Shown here: positions 22,801-35,200 of the stretch, in pieces | Numbering within the stretch: position 1 is the stretch's first letter | Layout of the letters: each line of letters begins with the position of its first letter | Source: Holothuria scabra | Lineage: Eukaryota; Echinodermata; Holothuroidea; Aspidochirotida; Holothuriidae | Length of the DNA stretch: 64,000 nucleotides | Direction: 5' to 3' | Assembly: GCA_037179385.1 (NCBI GenBank) | Contig: CM074190.1 | Location: 11,738,206-11,802,205, forward strand | Notes under the pieces: generated by a model | Database searches by the model: none | What the model was told of the DNA's origin: nothing | Seen by the model: the letters and a program-made list of their open reading frames with translations, nothing else | Made by a program: the position numbers and the translations under genes

Positions 22801-23880
22801 CAAAAGAGAAAAGACAATACATGTAATGTACTTCATATCTGTAGTGTACATGTGTATGCTACATCAGTTACAGTGAACATATTTACAAGGAACATGTGAC
22901 AATTTCCTTTGCTTTCGCTCTGTGAACAGTTTTTAGTTTATGCAAGAAGTTGGTTTACCTGTGAAACTAATGTTTGCAACAGTGTAAAAGGTTGAAGTTA
23001 TTTTTAAAGGGGATATGTAGATTTAATAGATTCAACATTTTAGAAAGGAAGGATTCGGAAAAAATTGCTTGAACATTATGTTACAAGCAACCTATATTTG
23101 GGATTGAACAAATACTAGTAGCGTACAAACAAAATTATTGAAACCTCTGCTTGAGGAAATTGCACTAATAGGTTCATTGTGCTATGGTAGAACAATGGCT
23201 AACATAATTTTCCTTTAAAGAAAGGCAGGTGCTTCAATAAACACCAAATTTTGTTCAGTTTAAACCCCCAAATGTATATCAATAAAAGTTGGCCCAAATT
23301 ACTATTTCAAATTCTGCAAATGAAAATGTTTTCATTTCTCAAGCCCAATAATCCAATCCTTCTGTTGCTGGCTTCCTCCTACACTCCCCCTGTTCTAGAT
23401 TTGATCACAGGGCTAACAGAGGAGGCCCTTTGAGATTTCGATAATTTATCCGAAAATGACAGTGCCCCTCCATCTTTGTCTGCAAGGAAATCACACAAAT
23501 AATGGGTGTACCTAGTAATTATTTTTGACTAGATCTCCAGCAAATTACCAAAATTTTAGTTTTCTCTGTGCACATTAATCTCCATTTCCATTGTTATTAG
23601 GTTCATTAACTTCATAATATGGCTTAAACAAAAACATTTCTTTGATCTTCATTTAAAAACACTTTTCTGCGTCATGATAGACAGCAAATTACCAATTCGA
23701 GGGCGGCCATTACCCAACGATTTGAACATGAAACACTTTAGGACACTTTGTAGACCAAATTGTTGAAAGTAGTGCACTTTTTGGAGTTCAAAATAGTGGT
23801 AGAAATTAAATTTAAGTGCTCCGACTATGCAAAAAGAAAACCTGAAAGAATACTAGCCATTGTTGCATAGTCGTAGTGCA
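19819..23880. other. AIFM2 3' UTR and downstream AT-rich sequence
   Basis: The 3' UTR must begin at 19819. I could not pick a polyadenylation site with confidence. The rest is AT-rich and without recognisable exons, apart from one unidentified minus-strand open frame (20213-20590). Around 22370-22590 there are many irregular GTATGAG/GAGTACAA motifs, without a clear period. Confidence 0.4.
20213..20590 (-). other. Unidentified 125-codon open frame
   Basis: I do not recognise this protein. It has a hydrophobic stretch (ITLTFIFLICCSCF), a Cys/His-containing patch (NHADCSVYSP, ICHNCSTCRRG) and a basic lysine-rich end (YKKGEKALDEVKRKKGKYG). Coding-like sequence continues upstream on the same strand (20675-20857) but is broken by stops. 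This could be a remnant of a mobile-element protein or chance; nothing else supports expression. Confidence 0.25.
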
Positions 23881-25350
23881 AAGGGGGGTGGGGGCCGCTA
23901 CTGAAAAATGAGGGGGCAGAAGTACCCCCCCACACACACACACACACTTCCGGGTTGGAAAATTCCTTTTTCAAAAAAAAGTATTATTTGAAAAACAGTA
24001 GTGCTTGCTCATAATCACTGTGATAAACTTTTCCTCAATAGACACATCATCAAGAGGCACCGGCAGTTTTATTTGACATTTCTATAAATTGTCTTTCATA
24101 ACATTCCACGTTTTCTCCGATGGAAGCACTTGATTTTGAAATATTTTGTCTAAAAAGGACAACCAAAGTTTTGCAAACTTATGAAAAGTAATCGGAGAGT
24201 GTCAGTTAGAAGGCCTTGATGACATTCATTAGGTAGCAACAACGACGTCGTGCAATTATTCTCAGATTTTTCACCAATAAAGGAAGTGCAGATTCTTCAG
24301 TGATCCTCAGCGTCTTTTTAAATTTCCTTGCAGGAAATCCAGAATCCAAGACTTTCTGCAATACAAGCTCCATATCTACAAATATTTGTTTAAAAGGGGC
24401 AAAAATTTGAGCGCGCTTGGGACGCCTCAAATTACGTCACTAATACAGTGCTGTTCACACTTGAAAGAAAAACCGGAAAATTTCTGTCCTTGTCCTTTTC
24501 CTCTGAAGAAAAGTCTGTTAACCCCCCTCCTCCCCCCCCCCCCCTTTCCACTTGCTGCTTAGCTGCTGCTATACAAGCCCGAGAAATGCCATTACCAGTA
24601 ATCTCTGACAGTAGCGATTTTCAAAATATGTCTTTTCGCTCCTCTCTAACTGAAGAAGTTGCTCCCCTTGGATAGTCTTTCGAGCAAGACTTCATATTTG
24701 AGGGAGGGAATCATTAGCACCCAGTGCTCAAATGTTCTCACGTGCACCTATCACCAGATATTTACCTTTCAACCCTGTCAGTTGAGTGGTTTGTGTAGAT
24801 GGAATCTTTAGTCATTGAAATGTCAAGATTTTATCAATGCTCAATGGAGCAGAGGGCATAGATAGGCCTGAACTGGAATCTTTGTTCAGAGCAAGACTTC
24901 ATATTTGAGGGAGGGAATCATTAGCACCCAGTGCTCAAATGTTCTCATATGCATCTATCATCAGATATCTACCTTTCAGCCCTGTCAGTTGAGTGGTTTG
25001 TGTAGATGGAATCTTTAGCCATTGATGAAATGTCAAAATTTTATCAATGCTCAATGGAGCAGAGGGTATAGATAGGCCTAAACTGGAATCTTTGTTCAGT
25101 GCAGCATGGCTGGCAAAAGACGAACATTTCCATTTTTTTCAGTGGGCAGTTGCATCTAAAAAATGAGTTGTAACATTTTTTTTCTTTTTAGAAACTGGCG
25201 TTCTTCCTTGTTGCAAAGAGGAAACAATTTAGCATAAAAAAAATGTACCTTTCGTTCAATGGGGTAGGGTGAGGTGCATAGTCCAAACGTTGCTCCGCCT
25301 CCCCCTCCCCCTCCCCTTCCCCTTCACTTTCATATTGCTTCCTATTGTTG
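23880..25350. mobile_element. Truncated copy of the nested 5-bp-duplication element family
   Basis: Large parts match the element at 27091-29490: AAAAATGAGGGGGC.GAAG (23910 vs 27912), CATCATCAAGAG.CAC (24047 vs 28127), GGAGAGTGTCAGTT, GGAAGTGCAGATTCTTCAGT, and the end AAATGTACCTTT.G.TCAA.GGGGTA (25242 vs 29395). Its terminal inverted repeats are not visible, so it is a truncated or rearranged copy. No transposase was recognised. Confidence 0.6.
24682..25098 (+). repeat. Tandem dimer of about 207 bp
   Basis: GAGCAAGACTTCATATTTGA starts at 24682 and again at 24889; the two units are roughly 95 percent alike to CTTTGTTCAG. A single diverged unit is found at about 28600-28720 inside the related element, so the duplication happened in this copy. 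Confidence 0.8.
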
Positions 25351-26049
25351 CATTTATCCTTCGGCTATGCAAAATCGGTTACGCATTTTGAATAAAGAAA
25401 TTGGGGAACCTGCCTATTGCGGATCCAGGGAGCCCCGTGGGTGCATGCGTACCTACCAAGTTTCCAAGATTAGACTTTTTACGTACTAAGGTGGACCCGA
25501 GACGGTGACCATACTCTGGCAGTTCAACTAGCATTAATTAAATACACTTTTGCCAACCACGGACTTGCCCTAGCATACCGTGGAGTTACCGTACGTAGAT
25601 CCAATTAATGAATCGACTGCACCCAAAAAAAAAAAATGCTGGTTCTTCTACAAGGGTAAACACGAAACGGGTAAAATGTGTAACTTAACCTTACTAAGAA
25701 ATTGTTTAATTTACATTTATTTCACAAATAATTTCAAAACGAATTTACAATGATGTACGTAACGAAACAGCAAGAAATCATTTGAATAGCGTTACACAAA
25801 CACTAATAAACCTTAGGCCTAACCAGGTCATTGACCCGTGTGATGCCGTGAGGGGTCGGGGGAAGCAATTTTTGGGTGAGCAATGTTTACGATTTATCAT
25901 TGACTCATTGCCATGAAAATGAATCAGAGTAAGGTGCAGCTCTTTTATACCGATCATTCTGAAAGGAAATAGATTTAACAGAACTTTCCATTGGGAAGTT
26001 TCGGGCTTACTAGGTTAACGAATTTTAAAATTGTTTACAATATAATTAT

Positions 26050-26218
26050 GATGGATTTATGGTGACCACTTCCAACGCTTAAGAAGACTTGACTGTGTTT
26101 CCAGAGGAGACAGGAGGGGAACCTTACAGCTGAAGAGGAATTCGGTCTAGGTTCAAAAAGCTTTTTTTTCCCGAAGTAAGTCCTCTTAAGCGTTGGAAGT
26201 GGTCACCATGAATCCATC
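26050..26218. mobile_element. Fold-back MITE
   Basis: 169 bp with arms of about 40 bp: GATGGATTTATGGTGACCAC then TTCCAACGCTTAAGAAGACT at the left, mirrored by AGTCCTCTTAAGCGTTGGAA then GTGGTCACCATGAATCCATC at the right. The transcript would form a long hairpin. The short central region has no coding capacity. Confidence 0.85.
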
Positions 26219-26490
26219 AAAGTTATCGATTAAGACGCTGGTCAGAATCAGGCAATTGACTAAGTCAATCACCTTCAACAATAATACAGTTTACATATAA
26301 GTGTCCCCAACAATTACTATATGATTGGTCATGCTTTTTTTTATCACATCCAGGTACTTACAGGCGATACTAGAAGCGGTAATCTAAAATGTGTTTGGTG
26401 GAATTTCACTAGTATAGTATAGGTCCTTGTTGCAACATGCACTTACCAAATCCTGCATGACTATTATTTTAGCAGAAAACTGGTGAATTT

Positions 26491-29400
26491 CAGGGGCGGA
26501 TCTAAGATTTTTCGTTGGGGGGGGGCGCTGACGGTCGGTCATCTGTCCGAACGACTATCTAAGCGGAGCGCCACCATCAGTTGGTGCGGAGCGTACAGAA
26601 AATTTTGAAAAATCGCGACCCCTCAGATAGCCGGAAATGGCATTTCCCAGGCTTGTTAGAAGAACCGAAGTAGTCGTTACTTTGAGATTTTGTTTGCCAA
26701 AAATGTTCCCTTCAATTAAAAGTGAGAAAATTGCAAAAACTTGCTTCATTTTTCCAAAAATATATCGTAATGTGGTCTAAAGATAAGGGGGATCCTCACA
26801 CAAGGTACAGAGAGGAGAATCTTTCCTTTTCAATTTTGAATAAAAATTCGTTACAACCTATAATTCTATGGACGTTAAAAACTGAAAGAATTGAATTCTG
26901 GCGTCTCCAACAGCTTCAAAGACGATGGTGAAAATATCTGACCAAGAATACGATGCACTGCTGTAAGATTCATATTTGAGATCGCAGTAGCTTTTCAAGT
27001 CTTTTGCTTAATGAAATATACCACTTTATTGTCACGTGCATGAGAGGTACTCATTATTTAACCCTTTGCGTTATTATTGATTTCATTGGTCAGGCGCGGA
27101 TCCAAGGGGGTGGGGCTTTTACGTCCTCAACCCCCTTTTTCGTAACATCAACAAAACCAATCCACTAAATGTTTATCTGTGAGAATATTCAGGGGGCTAT
27201 TTCAGGCTCATCCTTTCCCTAACAACACAAACCCCCTGGTATAGAGGGAAAGCGATCAAAAACATTCATATCTGTGAAACACAAAACAAAAACTTTCAAG
27301 TATGTTTTAAGGGTTAATTATAATGCGACACCTAAGAATTGAAGCCCTTGTATAGCTGTTAACCTGACCATGGAGAATTGTGCAGGCTGTACGTTGATTT
27401 TGATTTCTGTTTCACCTAATCAAGCTGCTGAGACACATGAGATCCCTGTAAAGTTCGATGAAGCTTGTAAAGGCTAGGTAGCTGGTATGTGATGCATTGC
27501 CATCCTCCCTTGAAGTTCAGAAGGATTTTTCGCCGATCAATGAAGTTGCTCGAATTTATACTCGTCATAATCGTATGTCGCAAGGTTGTCAAATAGTTTG
27601 TAGAATGCCCTTACCAGCTCATTTTCGAAAGATTAGCTTCTTTACATTACCATTTCATCCAATGGTAGTTGGTTCATTTTATCTGGTGATTTTCTGACCA
27701 TTTATGACTTACTCATTTTTTTATTGAAGTATAAATTTTGTTGCAAACGAAAGCTCAAAATAATGATTGCTTAGGATCAATTTACAAGTCGGTTGGAAAT
27801 GTCGTTTCCGGCGGCTGTCTGAGTGATCGTGATTTTTCAAATTTTCTGTACGCTTCGCTCCAAGAATTAGATATTCCATAGGCTTGAAAAGCATGAGGCT
27901 GGGCCCAGTAAAAAATGAGGGGGCCGAAGCATGTTTCCGTCTCCCACTCTCCTGGCCAGGAAACCCCTTTTTTCCCAAATTTCAAAAAGCTCAAGATTTC
28001 CTGCGCGCTTGGCGCGCCGCAAAATGCAATATAGAATGCATTATACCTGGCTCATAGTTCAATTTTGTAAACTTTTCCGAGCTCTGTAAATGACAAAATC
28101 GGACATTACCATATGTGACACCACATCATCAAGAGACACTGGCAGCTTTATTGCTATTTTTATAAACTGTCTTTCACAGAATTTCAAACTTTCTTTTATG
28201 AAAGCTCTTGATTTTAAAATACTTTGTCTAAAAAGGACAACAAAGTTTGAGAAACTTGAAATGTTATCGGAGAGTGTCAGTTCGTAGGCCTTATTGGATA
28301 ACATTATGTAGCAACAACGTTTCCGTCGTCGTGCAATCATTCTCAGATTTGCCACTATAAAGGAAGTGCAGATTCTTCAGTAATCCCCTATCTCTTTAAA
28401 TTTCCCTACAAGAAACCCAGATTCCAAAGCTTTCTGCAGTACAAGCTCCACATGTACATATATTTGTTTAAAAGGGGAAAAATTTAGGTACGATTCGCGT
28501 GCCGCAATACGTCCCTGATACAGTGGTATTCACACAAAAGGAAATTCGGAAACCTTAGTTGCTACAAGCCCGAGACCTGCTGCCTGAGGGGTCGCGATAT
28601 ATGCTCTCATACACACCTATCATCAGATACCTCTCCACCCTGTCAGTTGAATAGTCTGTGTAGCCGAATCTTTTAGTTATTGAAATGTCAAAATGTTATC
28701 AATGATCAATGTTGCAGAGCAGTGACGTAGTTACAAGAAGGAGGGGCAATTGCCCCTGGCTCGAAGAAGTGAAAAATTCGGAAATTTGCCATTTGAGACA
28801 CCAGTCACAAAATTATGCGGTTTTCACAACTTTTCTTTAATAAAGTTCCAAATTCTATTCCAAGATAAAAGCTTCATATTTGTAATTATTAGCTTCAAAA
28901 AGGCAAATTTTCGGCGAGCTCCTCGCGCCCTAACCTGCAACCTTTAATGCAGTAAGTGGTCGCTCATAAAGCAGTCAGTGGTAAACTTTTCCGAGCCGCT
29001 ACAGTGCCGTTTCGCTAAAACTTTCTTCAATAAAGACTTTTAATTTTTAAATATTTTGTCTAGCTTTTTAAATGTCGCCAAGAAGCCTCACTCGGCACTC
29101 CTTCGATAACATTATGTAACAACAACGATCTTCAGTCGACATGCTATCTCAGATATATGCTAACAGGAAACACAGATTCTTCAATGCTCCCCAAAATATT
29201 CAAATATCTTTACAATAAACCCTGAATCTAAACTATTTCTTGCAATACAAGCTCCATATTTACAAATGTGTAAAAGGACCCAAATTTTCGACGTGCGCAG
29301 TACAGTAGTGTTCAAACTCAAGGAAAAAATCAGACTTTTTTTTAATTTAAAAAAATGTTCTTGCCCGTAGAAAAAGCGAAAAATTTAGCATGAAAAATGT

Positions 29401-30064
29401 ACCTTTTGGTCAAAGGGGTAAGGAGTGGTACATGGTCCAAAATTGTTCAGCTCCCCCCCCCCCTTTTTGAAATGTCTGGACCCGCGCCTGTTGGTGGCGG
29501 GATAGCAGAATTTTTCCATAATACAATGTAAAAGGAAAAATACTTGTAAAATTACATTTATGGCAGAAATCAAGTAAAGCACTCAGTCGACTCTCTCATT
29601 AAAAAATTACTTTGTAAGTTTTTGTAAACATGAGAGCTCTGGCATAGAAAAGTTTATAATTTGTCAATTTTAATACGAATTATTCAAAATAGATTGATTA
29701 GCATACACATCCGGAGGGCTTAAAATAAGATCAAGTGCAACAGAAATCTCCAGATCCGATGAACCCAAATAGCAGATGGATTGTAAAAAACTAAATTTAG
29801 TGTTCTACATAAATGTGGTCCGAAATAGGGTTGAGACCTTCGATATCACTCTATTGGCATTTTATCGGAAAACTTGAAACTGTGTACTCTAAATTTCTAT
29901 TAGTTTGTAACAATTATAATTAAATAGTTTGAAAATTATAAGATGATACAACATTATTTAGAAAAAAATAGGCTAAACGATCTATTTAGTGAAAGTAAAA
30001 AATAAGCTTTGGAAAATTTTAGGGGGGGGGGGCGCCGGATGCGCCCCGCCTCAATCCGCCACTG
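26491..30064. mobile_element. Outer hAT-like element with 5-bp target duplication
   Basis: Ends CAGGGGCGGATC and (inverted) CAGTGGCGGATT. Flanked by AATTT at 26486-26490 and 30065-30069. It is interrupted by the complete inner element 27091-29490; without that, the outer element is about 1.17 kb. Poly-G runs lie just inside both ends. A 5-bp duplication with CAG.GGCGGAT ends would fit the hAT5-type group, which is an inference. No transposase was recognised. Confidence 0.65.
27091..29490. mobile_element. Inner hAT-like element nested in the outer one
   Basis: Ends CAGGCGCGGATCCA and (inverted) CAGGCGCGGGTCCA; flanked by TTGGT at 27086-27090 and 29491-29495. It contains segments also present at 23880-25350. 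A stretch at about 27785-27860 is the reverse complement of about 26560-26660 in the outer element, so inner and outer elements are related but oppositely oriented. An open frame of 98 codons (28059-28355, minus) resembles the shorter one at 24206-24430 (both contain LRxIARRR.CCY), but I cannot name it. Confidence 0.65.
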
Positions 30065-30069
30065 AATTT

Positions 30070-31416
30070 AATCACAACCCTGGTCATAACTAGTTTTTCA
30101 CCAATTTCTAGCTAAATTTGAATACAAATTTCTGGTTAAATGAACAGAATTGAGTGGGTGCACTAATAATACGGGGTAAAATTCACCAGATATGTTTAAG
30201 ATTGGGTGGACGAATGTTCTCTCTGAAGACACGAATCCACCGGCACAAGGAAAAATAGAAATTATACCACTGTTAGTTGCATTTTTTCATTTAACATCTG
30301 TCTACAGATATAGATGCGTCGCTTTAAAACTATTTTTTAAGAAAACGTACATTATTCTAACCATTTCGTAAGCTAGTGTTAAACGTAGTGTCCAGAGTAC
30401 AAGGTATCCTTTTCTTGGAAAAGAATTGAAAAGATTTTGATACAAGTTCTTGGCACGTCTTTAGCAAGATAAGTAAACAAAAGGACTGTCACCCCCCGTA
30501 TTGATTACCTTGAAATTACCGAGATAATTCTGAAATTGTCGACTATTTGAACAGGAGGAAGCACCGTGATACTGTAGTTTACAAAACAAGTTCAGGGAAC
30601 CATCCACAAAGTATATGCATCACATGATACTCTGGCCTTAGTCTGAACCTGTAGCAAGCGCTTCCTATGTGCTTGAAGAAGGAGTTTCAAGTCCGTCCCC
30701 AGGAATGGTGAAGGAAGTAAAGTCATCGTCGGTTCAACTGTGACAAACATTTAAGGCAGCAATAACTAGTGCAATGATGGTAACGGGATGCGATATCGTC
30801 GTGGTATACGTTTGCATGGGGAACACGCCGTCGTTGGCCCACCTTGGATCAGCCACTTTCGAAGGACAGAAGGAGAGGTATTTTATGCCTCTGTTTATAG
30901 ACGTCCAAATGTGGGGACCTTAAATGTGAGTGACTCTGAGACTGTGCGCATGTGGACGGCTTTGTAAATCCTTCCTTATTGGTCCGTCCGACGGCACTTT
31001 GTGAGGCGTAAGGCTTGCCAACCGAATTTCATGTCAAGTCTTGAAAGGGGACCAGATACCTTTTTCAAAGTCAACTTCACTCTTGGGCGAAGAGCTGAAG
31101 TGCGAAAAACAAACTATATTTCGTCCAATGAGTCCTGTCCCCACTCAGTGGAGCTACCTCCGGAGAGACACCCTAAGACTAAACTTTGACCTTGAATTGT
31201 AGGACGGTATTGCATGACAGTACAGTGTAACTGAGGTGGCAAAAGTGAAGGGCGGGGATGAAAGTAAGGCAAATGTACAGACAACAGATACCGTAGTCAA
31301 TGTGCAGATATAATTGTCAAAATGATTTCACTTTACAAGCAATCCCGCACCCTTGTGGCCGTGACTCCCGCCCCATTCCATTCACCCCGTAATGATATTT
31401 TTTGGATATTTTTCAG
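30070..31416. other. Intergenic sequence with a mildly CpG-richer stretch
   Basis: Mostly unique. From about 30720 to 31000 there are several CG dinucleotides (for example GATATCGTCGTGG, ACACGCCGTCG), against a CpG-poor background. Nothing codes clearly. Confidence 0.3.
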
Positions 31417-31593
31417 CCACGGTATTATTGTTAAGCTGAGTGATATGGAATATAGCTCGACTCTGAATCTTCGCCAGAAAATCGATGAAGGATAAAGGAT
31501 TTATTTGTCAACTATGGACTTAGACGTGCTCAAGATGACGTTTATCGGCATTTTATTTATAACATTTTGTATCCAACAAGTCTTCGTTGGCAG
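31417..31593 (+). other. Candidate signal-peptide exon (unconfirmed)
   Basis: After a plausible acceptor (GGATATTTTTCAG at 31416) an ATG at 31514 opens MDLDVLKMTFIGILFITF, CIQQVFVGS: a short polar start, a hydrophobic core and a small-residue end, typical of a secretory signal. No good GT donor is visible before the frame is interrupted by a hAT insertion at 31594; with the insertion ignored the frame meets TAA at once. It could be an alternative first exon of the downstream receptor gene, a decayed exon, or chance. Confidence 0.25.
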
Positions 31594-32287
31594 CAGGGCC
31601 GGATTAGCGTTGCTTGGGTGCCCGGCACTTTCTATAGCGGGCCCCTTTTATAAGTTAAACGTCCTCCCCCCTCGCCCACCCGCTCACCCCAAATTAATAA
31701 CACTCAACAGATTAAAGTTTAGCTTTTAACCGCTAATATAACTAATAGTTGCTTTTACACATTGTACAATGCTACACGACAGTTATTGTACATCATATGC
31801 CAGATAGTGTTAAGGCATGTCAAAAATGCACACACATGAAACCGTAAGCCCGACAACCAGTAAATTAAATCAATGTGGGTATCAATTCTCAAACATCTAT
31901 TCATAAACATTAACTATTAAATTACACATTTTTGACGGGATTTCTGAGAAGCAATCATTTATTAGTTAGGAAAATTCCATTTCCCGCACTAGGTAATATT
32001 CCACGCTGAGCAGGGTACTAGGCTGTTTAGCCTCTTCTACTTCACGCAGGATCGAACTTAGCTTTTTATTTGCTCAGTTCAGTGAAGAGAATGATCTTTC
32101 GCCAGAACAGAGAGATTATTAGAGAGTGATAAATGCGAAATGCAATGAAAGTGTTTGGAAATAAAGTTTCCAGGTTATTGTGCACAAGAAACTTCTTCAT
32201 ACGTAATTCCGCTATTCCGCGGGCAGGGCACCAAAAGCGCGGGGCCCCGGCATATGCCGGTTCTATCATGAGGTTAATCCGGCCCTA
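31594..32287 (-). mobile_element. hAT element, internally deleted
   Basis: 694 bp. Ends CAGGGCCGGATTA and (inverted) TAGGGCCGGATTA, flanked by perfect 8-bp duplications GTTGGCAG at 31586-31593 and 32288-32295. It contains a degraded transposase C-terminus on the minus strand, which fixes the superfamily as hAT. Confidence 0.92.
31915..32215 (-). pseudogene. hAT transposase C-terminal (dimerisation) remnant
   Basis: Minus-strand translation gives SGERSFSSLN, ANKKLSSILREVEEAKQPST, LLSVEYYLVREMEFS and LINDCFSEIPSKMCN. This follows the hAT C-terminal dimerisation block (S-x-E-R-x-F-S-x-L-K, then L.S.M..ERL..L..LSIE.... .IDF...I..FA). In-frame stops interrupt it and the catalytic part is absent, so it is non-functional. 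Confidence 0.8.
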
Positions 32288-32295
32288 GTTGGCAG

Positions 32296-35200
32296 CTAAG
32301 GCCTAAGTTAGTTGCCAAGGCTTAGCAGGGTTTTATGAATATCGGCTCTGGTTTCCTTACCCAAATACAAACCCAAAGGAGCTTCACTAAGCCAAAATCA
32401 TTTGGGCGTTTTACTAAGGAGAATCGCATGATTCCTTATAGGAAGATATTTAAGGATAGTATCGGCAGAAGAACGGTCCGACGGTTAAATGGTATTATGA
32501 CAAACGTAATTGGGTAATTCAATGTAACCACCAGAATACAGAACTGTGTGCATCTTCAGTTAAAATATCTGAATAACAATGATGTAATGGTCTGAGCCTC
32601 TGGGGGTCATAAAGTTGGTCAGTTAAAGGTAGTCTCGCATATCAGCACATTTACTTGACTTCACTTGGCCGTTAGGAAGTGAACTTTTCTGAGGAAAAAT
32701 CCGTTGAAATTATTCAAAATCTTTTACGGTTCTCAAGACAAACCACTTAAAAGTTTGAATGGTTTTGAAACAAGTTGTTGTCTATGTAAAAATAATGATG
32801 CGGACCGTTTCACAGTATTGACATTTCTTTTGTAAACCCTATATTAATTATCCCATAATAACTTATCAGATCGTGTGTGGTTTCCTAACTTATACTGTTG
32901 ATGCTAAAGGACACAATATTACTTCCCAAAATAGAACACTCAGGACAAACTAATGTTAAAACTTTCCTTGGAATGAAGATTGTAAAAACAAGGGGTAATA
33001 TTAGACCTATATGGCATGTTCCTCTCATGACATCACAAGATTTGCATATTGGGCTCATATTTATTAATGTTTAAATACAATTCAGATATTGTCCTGTAAT
33101 ATGATCAATTTATTGTTGATGGATTTCGACGGGAAGCACGACTGTTTCCTTGACTTTTAATACTTTTCACATCAAATAACCAATGTTGTCATTTTCATGC
33201 CCAACGCCTTTTTGCCAGATTGTGGGGAGGACTTAAGAAAAAGAGAGAGTATTTCTCACACTGGCATCCTAACGTTGCTACGATTTCCAGCTCCCTGCGA
33301 TCGAGAAAAGAAAGTACAATAGTTCCTCTGCGATTATGCATAACGAAAAGACTTGTCTAGCAAGAATTTTAGAATCTAAATGTAAAACACATCACGTACA
33401 ATTGCCCAGTCAAATGATCAACGAATACAGCAGATCGCCAAGTCCGAATGAATATACGGTAGCAGGTTTGTAGCCGAGCAGGAATTTGGGAGTTGAACCC
33501 CTCACCCAAGCCAAACAAACAAAAAGTAAAAAGGTGATCACTGTATAGGCTTTAATACGTTTGATTGTTGACTAACAATCCCATTCTCCTCCAAAGGGGG
33601 AAGGGAAAACCCAACTCCGACCAACCTTCCCAAGATTTCAAAATGCCAAAATCCTGGTTGAACTTGAGAGTAGTGATTGCTACTTTAAAGAACCTTAGAA
33701 ATAACTACCCTTGTTCCAAAATACGGTGGGACTTTCCCCTTTCAGTTCGGTACACATTAAAAACGAGCCGAAAGAATGGAATTACCAGGCTGGAGCACAC
33801 AGGACAGCACCATTATCTGATTATGACTCAAGCAATCTGTCATTTCTTACAATATCGTTGCACCTGGGAACTCCAGTTTTATCCCGTGTACTGTTTTACT
33901 TCTTTATTGATGTTTAAACTTTACTTTCAGAAAAGATAAAAATACTGTTATGTCCTGGAAATATTCCCTCAAAAACCTTTGGATTTCAATTGTAAAGGAG
34001 AACAATTCAAAAGGAGTACAAATATGCCAACATCAAAAGAAAGAAAGAGGAAAGTAAACAGACCGGGGGTACACAAAAGAGCGGATATCTAAAGTGTAAG
34101 GAAGCCGATAACGACGGTTGTGACCATGCCATAGCTAAGAACGAATTCAAATCTTCAGTATCAAATTGTGCATGTTAATATATCACTTTCGAAAGATTCA
34201 GTCTGCATCTTTCACAACTAAAATCACGGATGGCCATGGGCGACGAGAAAATGCAACATTTCTTTAGTTGCTTAATTTAAACAATTACTTGCAGGTCACT
34301 CAGTAGACCCGGAACTGCCAACCAAGATATTTGTGTAACATATAGCTTTAGAGGTTATGCTTTGGAGGAGGGGATATTGTGCGCTTCGTTTAAGTCAGAC
34401 GTCATTTCTGTTCTCGAAAATTTCCCTTTTCAGAAAAGTTTTACTGGAAAATCACTTTTGGGTTCCTGACTAATTCTGACCTGTTGAAAGTACGGCTGAA
34501 GGAAAGGTAACAGGCATCCTGGTAGATGGAGCGCTTCGCTCGTTAAGATCCATTATTTATCTGACTGTGAAGTCTTTTTCAGATTTAGTTGTCTACAGGC
34601 AGTACTTTACCATTCAATATCTTGTTTGGATTTTGCCAACATTATTTTGACGGAGTTTACAGCAAACGGTTTTTGATGCAGTTGAAACTCAACACTTCGG
34701 CAGTCAGTGGAACAGCGGCCCGTCTGCATGGGTTTTGAAAGAAACGATATTGAGACCAGTACCATGACTACAGGGTGATAATTATACGTTTTAAGGAAGG
34801 GTGGCCAAAAAAGTGGAGAATTTTCTATACCCCATGTCTTCATTCATTATTGCCTTTTTATCGTTTAACAGCAGGGGCGGCATCAGGGCGTAGGGGGTTG
34901 ACAGTCGAGGCGCAGCACGTTGTAGAGGGAAACCGCCCCTATATTGGCTAGAAAATGTGAAAAGGGAAGAAAAAGAAGGGAAACGGAAAAAATGAGCACT
35001 CAACTAATGATTTGGCCCCTATCAAAACACTCTGCGGCAGCCCAGATTGAGAGTGAGATCACTGAAATAGTACTTAAGGATGAAGAACTCTGTAAAGCTC
35101 ATGTAATTTTCATCAGCCAATCAGAATACCGTGTGACAGTATAGAACTATTTGTTGGACGGACTGTAGAACACGTGCTTATGGTACATTGTGAAATAAAA

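Noticed and set aside
26491..26498. 8-bp hAT duplication for the outer nested element
   Set aside because: Only five flanking bases (AATTT) match on both sides; an 8-bp match is not present.
34874..34943. Tiny transposon with CAGGGGCGG/CCGCCCCT ends
   Set aside because: Only 8-bp arms and no target duplication; could be chance.
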